The notes beneath the pieces were generated by a model that saw only the letters and a list, made by a program, of their open reading frames with translations, had not been told where the DNA came from and searched no databases. A DNA stretch of 64,000 bases from Balanoglossus misakiensis (lineage: Eukaryota > Hemichordata). The stretch is taken from contig CM082597.2 in assembly GCA_040954595.2 (NCBI GenBank), positions 3,472,001-3,536,000 of the forward strand, given 5' to 3'. A program made the translations under genes and the position numbers. Below, one piece after another: positions 14,101 to 27,320 of the stretch; positions within the stretch are counted from its first letter, which is position 1; each line of letters starts with the position of its first letter.

Positions 14101-16217
14101 TGTAATTTAGAGCACTGCAACGCATTTTATTTTCATGACATGGATCAGTCAGTGATTTAATCAAGACGCCTCGTGACGTCATTCAAGAACATGTCTATGT
14201 ACATCTTATTCAATGCAAACAAAGCATTTCGTGGAATATCTGATTTCACCCACACAGAAGAAATCACGCGTTATCAGAGAACAAATGATAGTTATTAATA
14301 CCACACCATTTTTGCGTGTCTGTCTTTTTTATTTCGCCGATTCGACGGTTAGCATCTGTCAGTTGTACCGTGTTGTCGTGGAAGCGCAACAGTTCAAGAC
14401 AAGGATTAATCCTTCATCAGTTTTCTCGATTTCTCAAATCGCATCGGAAGGAAGTCCATGCATAATACACTGGAGAAGACGATGCTGAGCGGATTGGTTA
14501 ATCCCCTCTCGCGGTCGCCACGGTGTCATCGCTTAGAGCCTGCCAAAGCATCTCGCAAATGCAACGGCCCAGATTTTACAAAAAAGAAGGGGGGGGGAAT
14601 ACAGGCTGTGATTGAATCAACATCAGCGACGCAGCACGCGTCGGCAGTCTCAAAATCTCCTCTGATGTTAAGACATTCTCGCGAATTACCACCTACGTCT
14701 CCCGGGGTGGTGTACGACCGACTAAATCTCAAAGACATGCACGAACAGCCGTTGGCGGTCTGGAAACCGTGTCCTCAATCTGCCTGATTTACAAGCAGTC
14801 GCTTTCATAATGTTCTTACAGCGAACTTTGATGAACATTGTGTTAGTCTAAGAGTCGGCGATCATTTTATTGATCATTAATGCCCTCGCTGGATTAGAGT
14901 TGCGTTCCTTCTGATGTTCACGTCAAACACGGATTTCGTTGTTATAATATTCCATTCTGTACTTAAATGTGTGTCGTTCGCAAGAACTGGTTCGCTGGCA
15001 TGATTGACAGATTATTGGATCAATTGATACGTCCTGAGACAAAGAATGAGAGGTTTTAATGCGGATGTCTAAATGGAGTTGATTGATATCCTGTTCAAGT
15101 GTATCATCAGTATTACTATCGGCTCGACTCTCCATCATTGCAAAACGTGTGCGGCCGCAAACTGAACAAGAGCGACTTACATTATTCATATCAAACGTGT
15201 CCTTGCAAATTTTAATTTGATTCCCCCGACAGAATAGTGACAGAACAGCAAATTCAAACATTCGAATGTAAGTCATCAGCAGACGAGAATTTCTGCCCGA
15301 TAAAATTGGGTGGGAAGTGTATCGACGGTGACGTCATGTGATTCTAGGAGGACCAATGCTTTATGGGTACTGACATTGCAGCAAGTCCATCCACTAAGCC
15401 TCAGCGAGCAACTATGTCGATTCTCCATTTTGTCGTATATCATTAAGCAAAATGTACTAGACACTGAGAACTAGTTCAACAGAAAAATCACTTGGGTGAA
15501 TTACTTCAAATCAATCATCGCTCGATGGACAGTCAAGTTAGAAGTTCCTCTATTGACGGTTTTGACCTCAGAGAAAAGGAAACGCTCGATTAACCAAATA
15601 ACGTCTCGCATTTATGCGCTGTCGCATCGCTCCTTCGCTAAATTAAATACATTAAACGCATAATGAAGTACTTAAAGCTACCCCATTACTGCACGTGTCA
15701 GTGTTGCGAAAGGTTACAAATCAAAAAACAATTACAGGACACATCATGCAAAACGTCAAACTCTCAAAAGACTACATGGCCGTGTTTCATGACAAATTGT
15801 GCGCAATTAAGACTGTATATTCTGACATGTCAGTTTGAAAGGCGATGCATGCGCCGTGTGACGGTAAGCGGAGTGACGGAGAAACGACGACCAATAAAAT
15901 GTCTGAATGCACGACAAAACAGCCTGTCAGTTAGAGCTATCTCTGAATAATACAACTGATATTGAGCGATGAGCTCGAACACGCCTGCAAAGTATAGTTC
16001 CAGAGTCAACCTTTAGTTTTCATCACTTCAACGAGCAAACGTTAAACATTGTTCACAGACAGAAGAACAAACAATGCAAACAATATCACCAGAATCGAGT
16101 GTTGGTTTGAAACTATAGCACAATATGGACGTTGCGTTGACATTATACGAATGTATTGTTAGGGATGGTAGTTTATACTTTATAACACTTTATCGTGGAA
16201 ATTTAAGAATTGATATT

Positions 16218-16306
16218 ACATACATACATACTGTGACATACATACATACATACATACATACATACATACATACATACATACATACATACATACATACATA
16301 CATACA
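16218..16306. repeat. (CATA)n microsatellite
   Basis: A long CATA run with one CTGTGA interruption. Confidence 0.9.
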
Positions 16307-18403
16307 CGTATTTGCCGTATTTGCCATTGTTTCAGAGATATAGAACTTTTACATATTTTATGAATACAATAACGAATCAACATATCTATTTTTTGATGCA
16401 TTTCATGGAATTGTGGTTAATTCTAATCCAAGTGGAAAGTAACACCGTTTACTACTACTCTGACATTAAATTGTCCCCTCTCCTATTAGTATAAGTAAAT
16501 GGTTTTAGCGACCCGCATTTCTGCGAAAAACCAATACGCCCTATGAGCTGTATAATTTTAGACTATCGTCGGCAACTAAATGAGATAGTTGAGCACATGG
16601 TTTGACAGATTGGTGTTTCAATTTATGACTCTGTTTAAATGATTTGAACACAAACGTCACCACAGCACTTTTACCAGTATTGCAACCTAACCAATAACGC
16701 CAGGAAAAAAAACTTTCCATACACTTTACTACGATGCATAATCTATCATAAACACTTTGCATATATATTTGACGCATTTACATAACAAAGCATCATGTTT
16801 TTCATGAGCCCATTAAATGTCGAGTCTTTTTATTCACTGAACCGACGACTGTGTTAACAGACATCCAAGAGTTTAACTGCCAAATAAATTGACCCGTCAT
16901 CAACAAAAATGTAATGAAATTTTATAAATAACTTGGTCTGTTGCAAACACGCTTCTGTACTGTCCGCTCTAAACGCATTTACCATAATTGTTGTTCGGAG
17001 TTGTCCGGTTCACGGAAAGGCGACCACAGTGGGTGGCTTGGTAGGGGGGGGGGGTACGACTGCGCTTGATTTGCGAGTGTTTGGCATCGATCTGCTGACA
17101 CTGGACCCGGAGACAATCGCGAGCGGTAACAGCGCCACATTGAACATTTGCCAAGAATCAACGCATCCTACCCGCATAGAGACCAATCTACACGAAAACT
17201 TACAAAACAAAACAAAACACTTTGTTTTATCGCGATGACGTGATGTTCGAAAAGACACACGTCCAAACACTCGCACAGGCAACGGCGACTATGTGAAATT
17301 CTACCCAATTTACGACCCAAGCATATTTTATGATCGACTTGGGAATAGGCGGGCGGGAGTATTCAACAATAGTTTCAGTGCAACGATCTCAACACACAAA
17401 CACTAAAGTCAGTCAGCAAGTCGACGCCGTAGGGAAAACGAAAAACTTGTACCGTAGTGTTGCTTACCTCTATTTTAAATATCACGTCGCTGTGTGGGGG
17501 GATGGCTCCTGGGGCAGTTGTATGATCCCGGAGTCTTGTCGGACAGGGCAGTCCAGATTTGTCGCTGGGTGTATTACAGTTTCACATCGATGTATACAAC
17601 AGCGCAGGTCTAGAACTGTGGGCGTCCCATTCAATATTCACCAGAAGGCCCGAAGCTGCGGATCCAAAAAGGGAATATTATGATGAGCTGTAAGTTAATT
17701 CCTTTTTTTCAGTGGCACACGGGTATGGACTCTTTTGTGTCTGAGGAAAGAAAGATAGAAGCCAGGCGGGCTGCATGTTGCGACACTGTGGATGTTCGGA
17801 ACATTTGCCTGCTATATACTAAAACCCTCCGCGCGACGAGAAAAGTGGCTCTCGCGGAACCGGTAGATGGTGAATCTCGCTATCGATGTCGTTAAGCAAA
17901 CCGTTGATGGTTTTTCCTTGTTTTTCTTCATGTAAAATAAAACCCTGAATCATGCAAACAGATTCTCTAACTCCGCGGCGTCATCTGCGCGAACGATTTA
18001 ACATTTAGACCGCAAAGGTTGAATCGACGCAAAATTGATAACAAAAGAGTTAGTCATAAACCACGGAAATACTGGTCGCAGCAAAATGAAATGAAAACGT
18101 TCGAAAGTGGTAAACCTGGCGACAAGAAACATTTTTAAAATCTACAAACTTGAGCGAAATATATTAGTGCAATGATGAATATTTTGTTCAATACGATGTA
18201 CTGGATTTCTAGTGCGTCTATACAGCATGCCTACCGGTACTTCTTGTTCCTGTACGGCCGAACAACGGTCTTCGCGTTGGATGTCTGTTTTGCTGTGAGA
18301 GATGTCAAACGCTCGTGTCCGTTGCTGCTTGCAAGCACTCCGCTACTGTAGCGAGCGCTCAGAGAACGTCTCACCAACTGGTATTCGCATGAAGATGTCT
18401 AGC

Positions 18404-18417
18404 GTTTCCATGACAAC
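18404..18417. promoter_or_regulatory. RFX X-box-like site
   Basis: GTTTCCATGACAAC matches the X-box pattern, within a moderately GC-rich stretch (18230-18480). Confidence 0.33.
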
Positions 18418-19393
18418 GGTTGTACGTGTTCCAACGTACCCGGATGTCGGTTTGTTGGCCGAGGGTGGCATGTAACGGAGCATCTGAAGGCGGATTTCAA
18501 CCTGAAAGAAGACGTTTTATTTTTTTTACAAGGAAAAGCGCCACGTGAAAGATCTATGCGCGAGATTATATTCTGGTGCGCTTAATGCCAGCACTTCTGC
18601 GGCGCGTTGACAGCGACCTGTACGGGCGCTCTTTTGACCATGTTCAACACGTAATACGACCGTGCACATGCGTACGATACCGCGTCAGCTGCGCAGATCT
18701 ACATTACAATTCGCATTCGACGTCACACATAACACGGCTGTCACCAGTGAACGACAAGACAGGCGTCATAACAAAAGCTCAGATTTAGGGTGTGGCAGCA
18801 TTGCTAGCTATACTACGTTGGGCGCCGAGAAAAAACATGTGGAGAAGGCTAATAACACAACGCAACAATGACAGGAACTCATTGACAAGCTGCGCGTACT
18901 CTTCGTGGAAGGGAAGTTAGTCTTACCAGTGGACTTGATATGGTTCTCACCCCGAGCTCGCAAAATCACCGAAACAGACGACACCACAAAATAAGTTCTG
19001 CACGGCACAGATCGTGTGCAGAGATCATGGCAATCTGCAATAAAAAACAGCAACGATGACGAACAACGCTAATATCTAGCCGTGACATTATTATGACACA
19101 TCAACAATTCGACTTACAGATGCGAATATTTTTAGAAGAGAGGATTTCGCGAGTTGCACTGTCAAGGCCGTGCTGAATTTCATGACCACGACAAACGACG
19201 TTGAGATAAAGTACGTTTAATATTGAATTGGCAGATTCTGCCGCTCTTGCTGGAGGAAAGTAGACACTGCTTTACGAATTCTTTTAAAAGTTCCTGAAAT
19301 TACGCAGAGTAACAGATATTTTTTTTAAACGTCAATAACTTTAATAAACCACCTGTTGTGTTTTTAATCCTTTGCCATAAACATGACAAGTGG

Positions 19394-19445
19394 ATGTATG
19401 TATGTATGTATGTATGTATGTATGTATGTATGTATGTATGTATGT
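19394..19445. repeat. (TATG)n microsatellite
   Basis: A nearly pure run of about thirteen units. Confidence 0.9.
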
Positions 19446-20713
19446 CTTCAATATACGTGACTGCACGCATGCAGACATGTGAACCTACTAAATAACAGAC
19501 AAATCCAAAATACTATGCCAATGACGGTTCTTGCTACAGATACAATATTGACCTTCCATTAGTTTACTGATTTCCCGATGTGCATGTTTTCACCTTGCAA
19601 TAAGAATTTAATCCAGCTTTTGGTAGAGATAAACAGAATCTCACACGCCCCCAGCTCATGGAGTTATATTTCTGACATGAGTTGGGGATATGTTGTTGCC
19701 CACGAGCTACAGGTGACTGCGACACAAAATATCCCGGACGAGTGTGAGAAACTTCATCCCTAGGTACGTGAGATTCTATTTCTCACACGGCCATAAATTC
19801 GTCGCATTCGCATTAGTGTCATTGAATAATTGATTGCGTAGCCGCGTCTAATACGTTGTAGTTTTTGCCCCATGTAATACACATTGCGCTTTGCATTTGA
19901 TACCATTTGGCGTGCGTTAATTAATGTAAGAACGTTTCATCCAATCAGAGCTCGTGTTAGATAGCGCCTCCAGTCTGGGAGAGTGTGGGATCCTTCGCTG
20001 TTGATTCCAAACTCCCAGCGGCCAGGAGCGTGAGAAATAATACTCTTATCGATATCACGTTGGCAAACATCTTGCATTTTCAACAGGTATATCTGTGTTT
20101 ACAACAAAATAAACACAATGTCCCCAACAACAGCCGTAGGGGGTAGACAGGGGGGGGGGGGATAGGCTAAGCCAGCCATAATCTATAGTCAATGTCTATG
20201 CACACCTACCGCGAACATGAAAATTAGCTGTGAGCCTCACGAGGGACCTCGGACGCAACCAAAACTTATACTTGATGTTTCAATATGCGCTTTGAATACA
20301 TCATAGTCATGGGTGCATCTCAACTGGCCTCCATCAGCGTGCCTAGTGTGCGATTTGACGAGTGTCTCTGCCCGGCCTGTGTCTCTGCAACTGGTTGACC
20401 TGGAACTGGTGACCCCGTAAGGACGTGACCTAAGAAAAGTACACATCCTGGCGCATGCGCGCATCCAACATTGATGGAGACAAATATCTCCATCCAGTTG
20501 TTCAGCGGTGTAATCTAATCTGAGCGGTACATAGCGAACTCGTCGTGGTAGAGAAAAAAACATGCGTCACTTCTGACATTTAGAGAGTAATATCGCTTTG
20601 TAACAGATGTCTCGTTCATTACAATTTGTTGTATCGTGCCGCGCAAATGATTACCTGGGGTTCGGGCGGTTATGGGTCGTCGGCGACAGGTTGTCGGTCC
20701 TACACCAAGCACG

Positions 20714-21013
20714 TGTATCTGCCAAGTGATGATGAGAGCGAATTGACCCCTTTTATATTGAACAGATATGCAAATTGCACCGGATGAGAACTCGCCTAAG
20801 TTGAAGTTGCTACATCCCTGACAATAGGCCCGTCTCCTGACCCTTATGCGACCTTTACACCCGGTATCTGCCAAGTGTTGCTGATGAGAGCGAATTGACC
20901 CCTTTCAATTGAGGAGTTATGCAAATTACACCGGATGAAAACTCGCCAACGTTGAAGTTGATACATCCCTGACAATAGGCCCGTCTCCTGACCCCTTTGC
21001 GACCTTTACACCC
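20714..21013. repeat. 150-bp tandem duplication
   Basis: Two successive units of about 150 bases (20714-20863 and 20864-21013) share GTATCTGCCAAGTG, GATGAGAGCGAATTGACCCC and GACAATAGGCCCGTCTCCTG with scattered differences. No frame is kept, so this is noncoding. Confidence 0.85.
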
Positions 21014-23514
21014 TGACAATTTGTTGGTACATGTATATATAAGTTCACTATAAGGTCACCCAGAGGACAAAAAGTAACCTGTTGCTTGCAGAGGTCAAAC
21101 GTCTGAAGCGTATGTTTTATATAAATCTTTTTGTCCGTTTATCGGTTCAATGATGCAATGCGCGCTACCCATGACTACACAGTACAGGCGACATCCTATA
21201 AACGTCACAGTTCTCATTTTTGTCGGACATATATTGTTTCCTCATCACAGAGGCCAACTTCAGATGCAAACATTAACCCTCTCACCATCTGGTGTGTCTC
21301 ATGGTATAGTTATACCTCTACAGAGGGAGTGGGGGCGAAAGCGTTAATATCGGCCATACGAATAGTTGCAATAAGCGGTGGGTCACTATGGCTTAGTGTA
21401 CAAAGCAATATAAACACATTATCAACAGAAGCAAACACAGTAAATAGAAGATAATTTTTTGATATTATATGTTGATGGTACTGGTGACGTCACACTATTA
21501 TTAAATACGATAAATATCCGGTGTTTTGCCAAACTATTTTCAATTGCCATGAGTGGTCAAATGGCAGCAACGATGGTATCTATGGTCACCATCAATTAAT
21601 GGACTTATCAAGGGCAACCAATACCTATCGTTGCGTTACAATAACAACTTTCGATTAGTTAATGAACAGGTCAGGGGCATGTTTTTATAATTCTGCAAAT
21701 TAATGTGGCTGTCGTTGGTATGAAGAAGGAAAAAAGGCGCCGTATTTCCCGCGAGAATGGTGCCAAAGTATTCAACTCCGTGTGGGCCCGAGGATTCTGT
21801 ATATGATGAAATTTCAAGATAATTGATATATAATGAAAACCATGGTGGGTGAGATTTACCCACAAACAACTTGAGTTTGTTGCCTCACAACAGAAAAGAT
21901 TCTATCGAATATATTTTATAACAGATGAGACGACCGTGCCTGTATACCTTTGAAACTGTCTAATTGAAGTTTTTGATCGAATCATATGGTAAAATTTGCT
22001 TGTAATAATATCGCTCATTGAAGTCGTTGAAATTCTGTAAACAACAGTGCTCTGGTGTCAGTGAGTTTTGGCTTTGTTATTACTTACTTTACGCGTCTAT
22101 GGTATTGAAAGGCAGCGCTCGGTCAATTACTGCACGTAAAAAAGAAAAATGTCGAGTTAAGAAATTTGTATCAACGCTTGTAAACTGAGACTCGCATTCT
22201 CGCAATTTTACACACAATATAAGAAAACCTATAGCCGCAGGGCGAAAGATAATTTAATTTATCGCTTTCCTACTGTTTATAGCTGTGAATACAACTCGGT
22301 ATTAGGACAATCGTTTTGTGGAAACGAGTGGTATGATTTTTCTTATCAGTTATTATTTGGAAATACTGCGTCTCTCATAATCTTTTCCCTCCATCTTGTA
22401 TTTCCCCAGGGAATCCATTAAGTGCTATTCTCGCGCCTGCCACCTAAAATGTATACGTTACTTTTAAATAGGAAAATATCCATTTCCCCCATATATAATA
22501 GCATGGGATTAGCAACACTATATTTGCACCTCAGTAAAGAAAATAATCACAATTTTTCCATTAATGTTTATAACTCATTTACAGGGCAGAACTATAATGA
22601 AGTTTTCTATTTTTTTCTAGATTTAGTTTACGTACACGTTTGAGAGATTTATTTTCACACAGGTCAGCAGGTCCGACAAATACGCCGAGATTGAGTCTAT
22701 CTCGGTGTATTTCAACGAGTTATAAATGTAGATTTAATGTATCATTTTTATTCTATTTATATATAATAATTTAAATTTGAACTATGGGCTGAAAAATGTT
22801 TTCAGTCACATTAGTTAAGTTAGTTTTCGCTAAGCCACTCATACTGTCGGTTTGAAATTTGATGCATGTAGTTCGATCGGTTTTCTTTGAGATATTGTGG
22901 TAATACAAGTAGTTTCGCATAAACCAACAGATGGACACCCATTGTGGCATGGCATTTGCTTAACATCAGATCCAAGCCCCTAGATTTTGTACCTATCGTT
23001 CGCAGAAATCTAGGAGAGACTAGCTTGAGCAGAGCAGGCTTTCCAGGTATTGACTGTCTTTCCCTTCTGCGCAGTTCATGTTGAGTGATGAATTCGGGTC
23101 GTTCCATATAATTATTAGTGCGAGCCCACTCCGGGCTAGCAAAACAATCAAACTGCGAGCCGGTGGCTGTTGATATTATATTTCCTTTTTTTCTGCTCCT
23201 GTCGCAAAGTCAACCTGTCATGGTTGTCGACTAATAATAATAAGTGAAGGCGGCCGGGGAATCACGTGACCTGGCACTGATCAATAAATCACGTGGCAGA
23301 GCGGAAGCAAAGGGAATCAGACCGGTGCAAGGTGTGCCAGTCTTGCTCAGGGCATCGTCACGTGACATGAGCTGATTCAGAATGACATTTAGGGAGCCGC
23401 GCCGAAAACGACAAAAAATTGATGTACGATTATCAGTGGAGTGACACTTCGCTCTCGAGTGTCGTGTTATTGCAGAGTCTCCTGTCCTTTAACTAAATTA
23501 AATCACTTGAATAT

Positions 23515-23765
23515 TCCTACAATCAAATTAACTCCCCATCAATTTATTCTCCCCATATGCGCCAGATGGTGCATATAAAGAGAATAATTATCTGCCGCCA
23601 ATGAAATGGATACCCCTGCCACGGATACCGATTATCTGCGTTTATGGAATATGATTAATTTTTTAAAGCTTTTAAATGGCGGCATATTGCAGCTGCTCTC
23701 CGTCGATTATATTAAAGCTGATGTCTAAGATGGAAAATCACTATAAATAAGTCAAGTATATGCTT
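23515..23765. promoter_or_regulatory. Candidate regulatory block
   Basis: This stretch contains internal word repeats: ATTATCTGC twice, GGATACC twice, AAAGCT twice, several ATTAA/ATTAT homeodomain-type cores, and a CAGCTG E-box. It is not simple sequence and has no open frame. Word-dense sequence of this kind is typical of developmental enhancers, but this is pattern judgement only. Confidence 0.25.
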
Positions 23766-24137
23766 CCTGTATTATTATTATTATCATCATCACTATAGGT
23801 ACTTGCAAGTCTTTGAACAGGTTTTACCCGTACTAAAAGGCTGTGGTACGTTTGGAAAATTGCATCGATACAATATAAAGCTGTCTCCGGTACGTTTCAT
23901 TACTCTTTTCGATGATCCCGTTTTTATGACTTAATGAAGATATACTCACCCGTATTTCATAGAATTTGTAAAATTCTCATCACCCGTCCTCAGCCTTGAA
24001 AAAATTATAAACTATACCACTCTAATGACTGGGATTAATCGATGTCATCATTCGCGAGTAGTCGCGTATAATCCTATCACAGAGCACCTGGCCTATATGA
24101 GCATCAGAAGGGGAGTCTTGTGGAAGCTTAGGCATCC

Positions 24138-24151
24138 GTTACCATGGAAAC
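24138..24151. promoter_or_regulatory. RFX X-box palindrome
   Basis: GTTACCATGGAAAC is an almost perfect inverted X-box. No gene is seen nearby. Confidence 0.35.
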
Positions 24152-24495
24152 CACGGAGAAAATAATGGAGGTTGTTTCATTTCCCTCAGTGCCACTTATC
24201 CCTCGCATAAAATATTACCATATGACTTATTGATATTGCTTGTGATGGTGATTCAACAAATTACCAGAAAATCGTTAAGTATATACGCGCGTCGGGTGTC
24301 GTCTTTGTCGTTTCTTGAAAATGTCATGTCTCATTTTCTTCTTGCCACAGTGCTTCATACATTTAGGCATAAAATAATAACGCGTAATGAAAAAGGCAAG
24401 ATTGCCTTGTTCTGAAAATGTGATATGCATGTTAATAATTTAAGATCATCTATGATAAAAATCGTCTTCATTCATTACGTGCAGCTGGAAATGGA

Positions 24496-24629
24496 ATGAT
24501 GATGATGATGAAGGGGTGGTGGTGGTAGTGCTGATAATGACGTCATCATCATCATCATACATCATCATTATCATTATCATCATCATCATCACCATCACCA
24601 CTACCCCGCCATCATCATCATCATCACAA
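24496..24629. repeat. (GAT)n/(ATC)n trinucleotide tract
   Basis: GAT repeats, then GGT repeats, then ATC repeats. The GAT and ATC arms can pair as a hairpin. Confidence 0.85.
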
Positions 24630-25920
24630 CCACCAACAAAGAGCAAGACATCGTCCCGGAGCAACCAAACCATTATCATTCCTGACACATAGACACTCTA
24701 ATGCTGAAACTGATCTTCGCTCGCATGCGAATAATCAAGGATCAAACCCCAGCCTCTGCCGCTGACAGGAAACAATGAACCAAGTCAACAACCACAAAGT
24801 ATCCGAACGCCCGTCTGAATCTCTTTCAGGTCAACCGTCGCTAATGCACAGGGAATACTCAACCTGTTGTACCATCAAGAATGGTTTTAAACTAAAAGGT
24901 TCACGGTATACTACGTGACTCTGTTAGCGCATAACCACACACTCTCACGGCTAGACGCGGTGAACAAGTCTTTCCAGTCGAGACAACACGTTACTGTTTA
25001 ATATTCTCTGACGCTATTTGCCTGATCCAAATTGCTTAACTATTATGCTTCGCAGTTTTTGTGTAAAATTCACGCTGGGAATTATTATTGGAAATTCGCA
25101 ATTCTCATAAACCTACTGTGGCAAGAACGCTATAAGCTGGTGAAAAGTAGAAAATAATACCATGAGAGCTATGGACATTATGCATTCTGCAATTTCCATC
25201 TACTAGTTATTTTCTATTTCCTCGACACAATTCTCGCGATACCTGAAATAATTTTACGTCATGCTAGGGAGTCAAATGACAGGATTGTGGGTAAACAGTC
25301 GACAAATACCTTTCATGAAGATACATTTTTAATTTTTCGAGGGACTCGCGCATATATGTCATCCAAGTGGTTTTGACATATATGAATTTGTGACAAATTT
25401 CGCAATATGCAGACGGTCCAGTAACTATGTTACCAGTGCATTACGACATATTCAGTGACCTAAGCGAGAAAGTACCCTGACCTCGTTCAGAAAACCCATA
25501 AAAATCCCGACTTCTCTTCAAACTACCTTTAGAAATATACAGAATACGATGGAAAGATCAGTCTCAATAAATCATTAATTCAGTCAGGTGTGACGTATGA
25601 CTTGAAACAAGGCACAAACTAGAATGTCTATTGTATCGGCGGGTAGATATGGGTGAAGACGCACAGAGCTAGATTTCATGCAAAATTCATCATGCAATTG
25701 ACATGATTTCATGTCCTTTTCATCCATTATTGATTTTTCATCATATCTGTCTTTTACATTTCTGCAGTACTGCTGGAGGTAACGTGGGTGTATGATATTT
25801 GACGAGCCAGGAACTGTTCCACTGGACTTATGAAGAGAAACTTCGTAATTCCTATCAATAAAATGCTCATTTCCATGTATAGACCTTTAAAATAGTAAAC
25901 ACATCTTGGCGACATTAAGT

Positions 25921-25965
25921 AACAAACTAGCAAACAAACAAACAAGCAAGCAAGCAAACAAACAA
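25921..25965. repeat. (AAAC)n/(AAGC)n microsatellite
   Basis: Short CAAA and CAAG units. Confidence 0.8.
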
Positions 25966-27187
25966 TGACGATTTCTGCAGCTATTCATACCGCCATGCTG
26001 ATGTAAACTACAATTGTAACTTTGGAAAGAACTAAATATAGAATTGCGGCACTGTTTGACTGAACACAAAAACAATAAATGCGCTTGAATTGTCAAGATA
26101 GACATTGTATGTAGTTCGAGAAATAGTCAAAGTGTATAGGAATTGACAAAGAAATAAGGTCATGATTTGAAATCGCGCATCTGTTACAAGAGTAGCGTGA
26201 GCAAATATAATTATATTTTAGAGCACTGTTTGCATTAACGCGCACTGACAATATGGATGACCAATTTATTGTTATTGAAATGCACTATCTAGCAGATGTT
26301 CACTGGTTTTTATCATGCATAACCACATGGTGAGTTTACTCTAATTGTTTCCTGGTGATACTTTCAGCATTCTAAGTCAGAAATAATACATTAGAATAGC
26401 TGTAAAATGTTGTTAAACTAGCATAGTTTGTCCTGTGAAAACCTATATGGGTTTGCGGGTTACAGTTCTGTGTGACGAATCATCTAATTGTGTCGAAGCT
26501 CCCGTATGTCATCAACAACTATGCGGGGTTCCATTTCCCACAGATTCATATATTACTGACAGACTATCTACTGTGCAATATTTACGTCCATTCACTATAC
26601 CTACACATTGTCTTTGATACACAAGATTCTGTATCTCAATGTATGCTAGTAAAAGGTCATTGAGAGCACGTGTCTAGCTGCAGGCAAACGCGAATCGCTG
26701 AGAGTCTGAACAACAAGTTGTCACACAGAATAACGTATTCGATCCTCTCTCAAACATCGGCTCCACCAAACCGTGATTTATTGTAATCCCTCTATTACTT
26801 TCTAACTTTACAATTGAATTTGCATATAAATTTACTACTTACAACCATTTTCGCGTAAACCGATTTCGAGGGCAGGAGACCAGCTTGCTTCATTCAATTG
26901 AGGTTTCATTTACCGCAATCATCTCCTGTGATCTATTGTCCAACTCTCTCTTGTTTAATTTCAAAAGTCATTAAGAGATTTCTACTGAATACTGGAAAGC
27001 AATTAGTTTGACATATAATATATATTACGCGAAATGTCAGATGTAATTGTCAATATTTGAATTACTAAAAATGGGGTATGTTTATTTGTAGTCACATATG
27101 TGCTGGTATATAGAGGGATCCATGGATGGATTGACGGAGGGCCGGATTGGCGTGCTAAAGGAAGGCACTCGGATAGACTGTCAGCCA

Positions 27188-27320
27188 TCCATCCAGCCAA
27201 CCAGACAGACAGACAGACAGGCAGGCAGACAGGCAGGCAGGCAAAGAGGCGGGCAGGCAGGCACACAGACAGGTTGGCAGACAGGCACGAATCAACAATG
27301 GGACACGAATCTACAATGGG
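27188..27320. repeat. (CAGA/CAGG)n microsatellite and short duplication
   Basis: CAGA and GGCAG units, followed by two copies of CACGAATC(A/T)ACAATGGGA. Confidence 0.85.

Larger units (their letters stand above)
5632..16217. other. Noncoding stretch with foldback elements
   Basis: Apart from the inverted repeats at 6620-6744 and 7921-8147 I see nothing I can name. The longest open frame (8408-8959, minus) starts on TTG and resembles no family. Confidence 0.6.
16307..23514. other. Noncoding stretch with tandem duplication
   Basis: It contains poly-G runs near 17045 and 20152, a TATG tract, the RFX-like site at 18404 and the 150-bp duplication. No exon recognised. Confidence 0.6.

Noticed and set aside
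22820-23107. 95-residue open frame on the minus strand
   Set aside because: It looks protein-like and basic, but no family is recognisable, and there is no partner exon or repeat context to support it.
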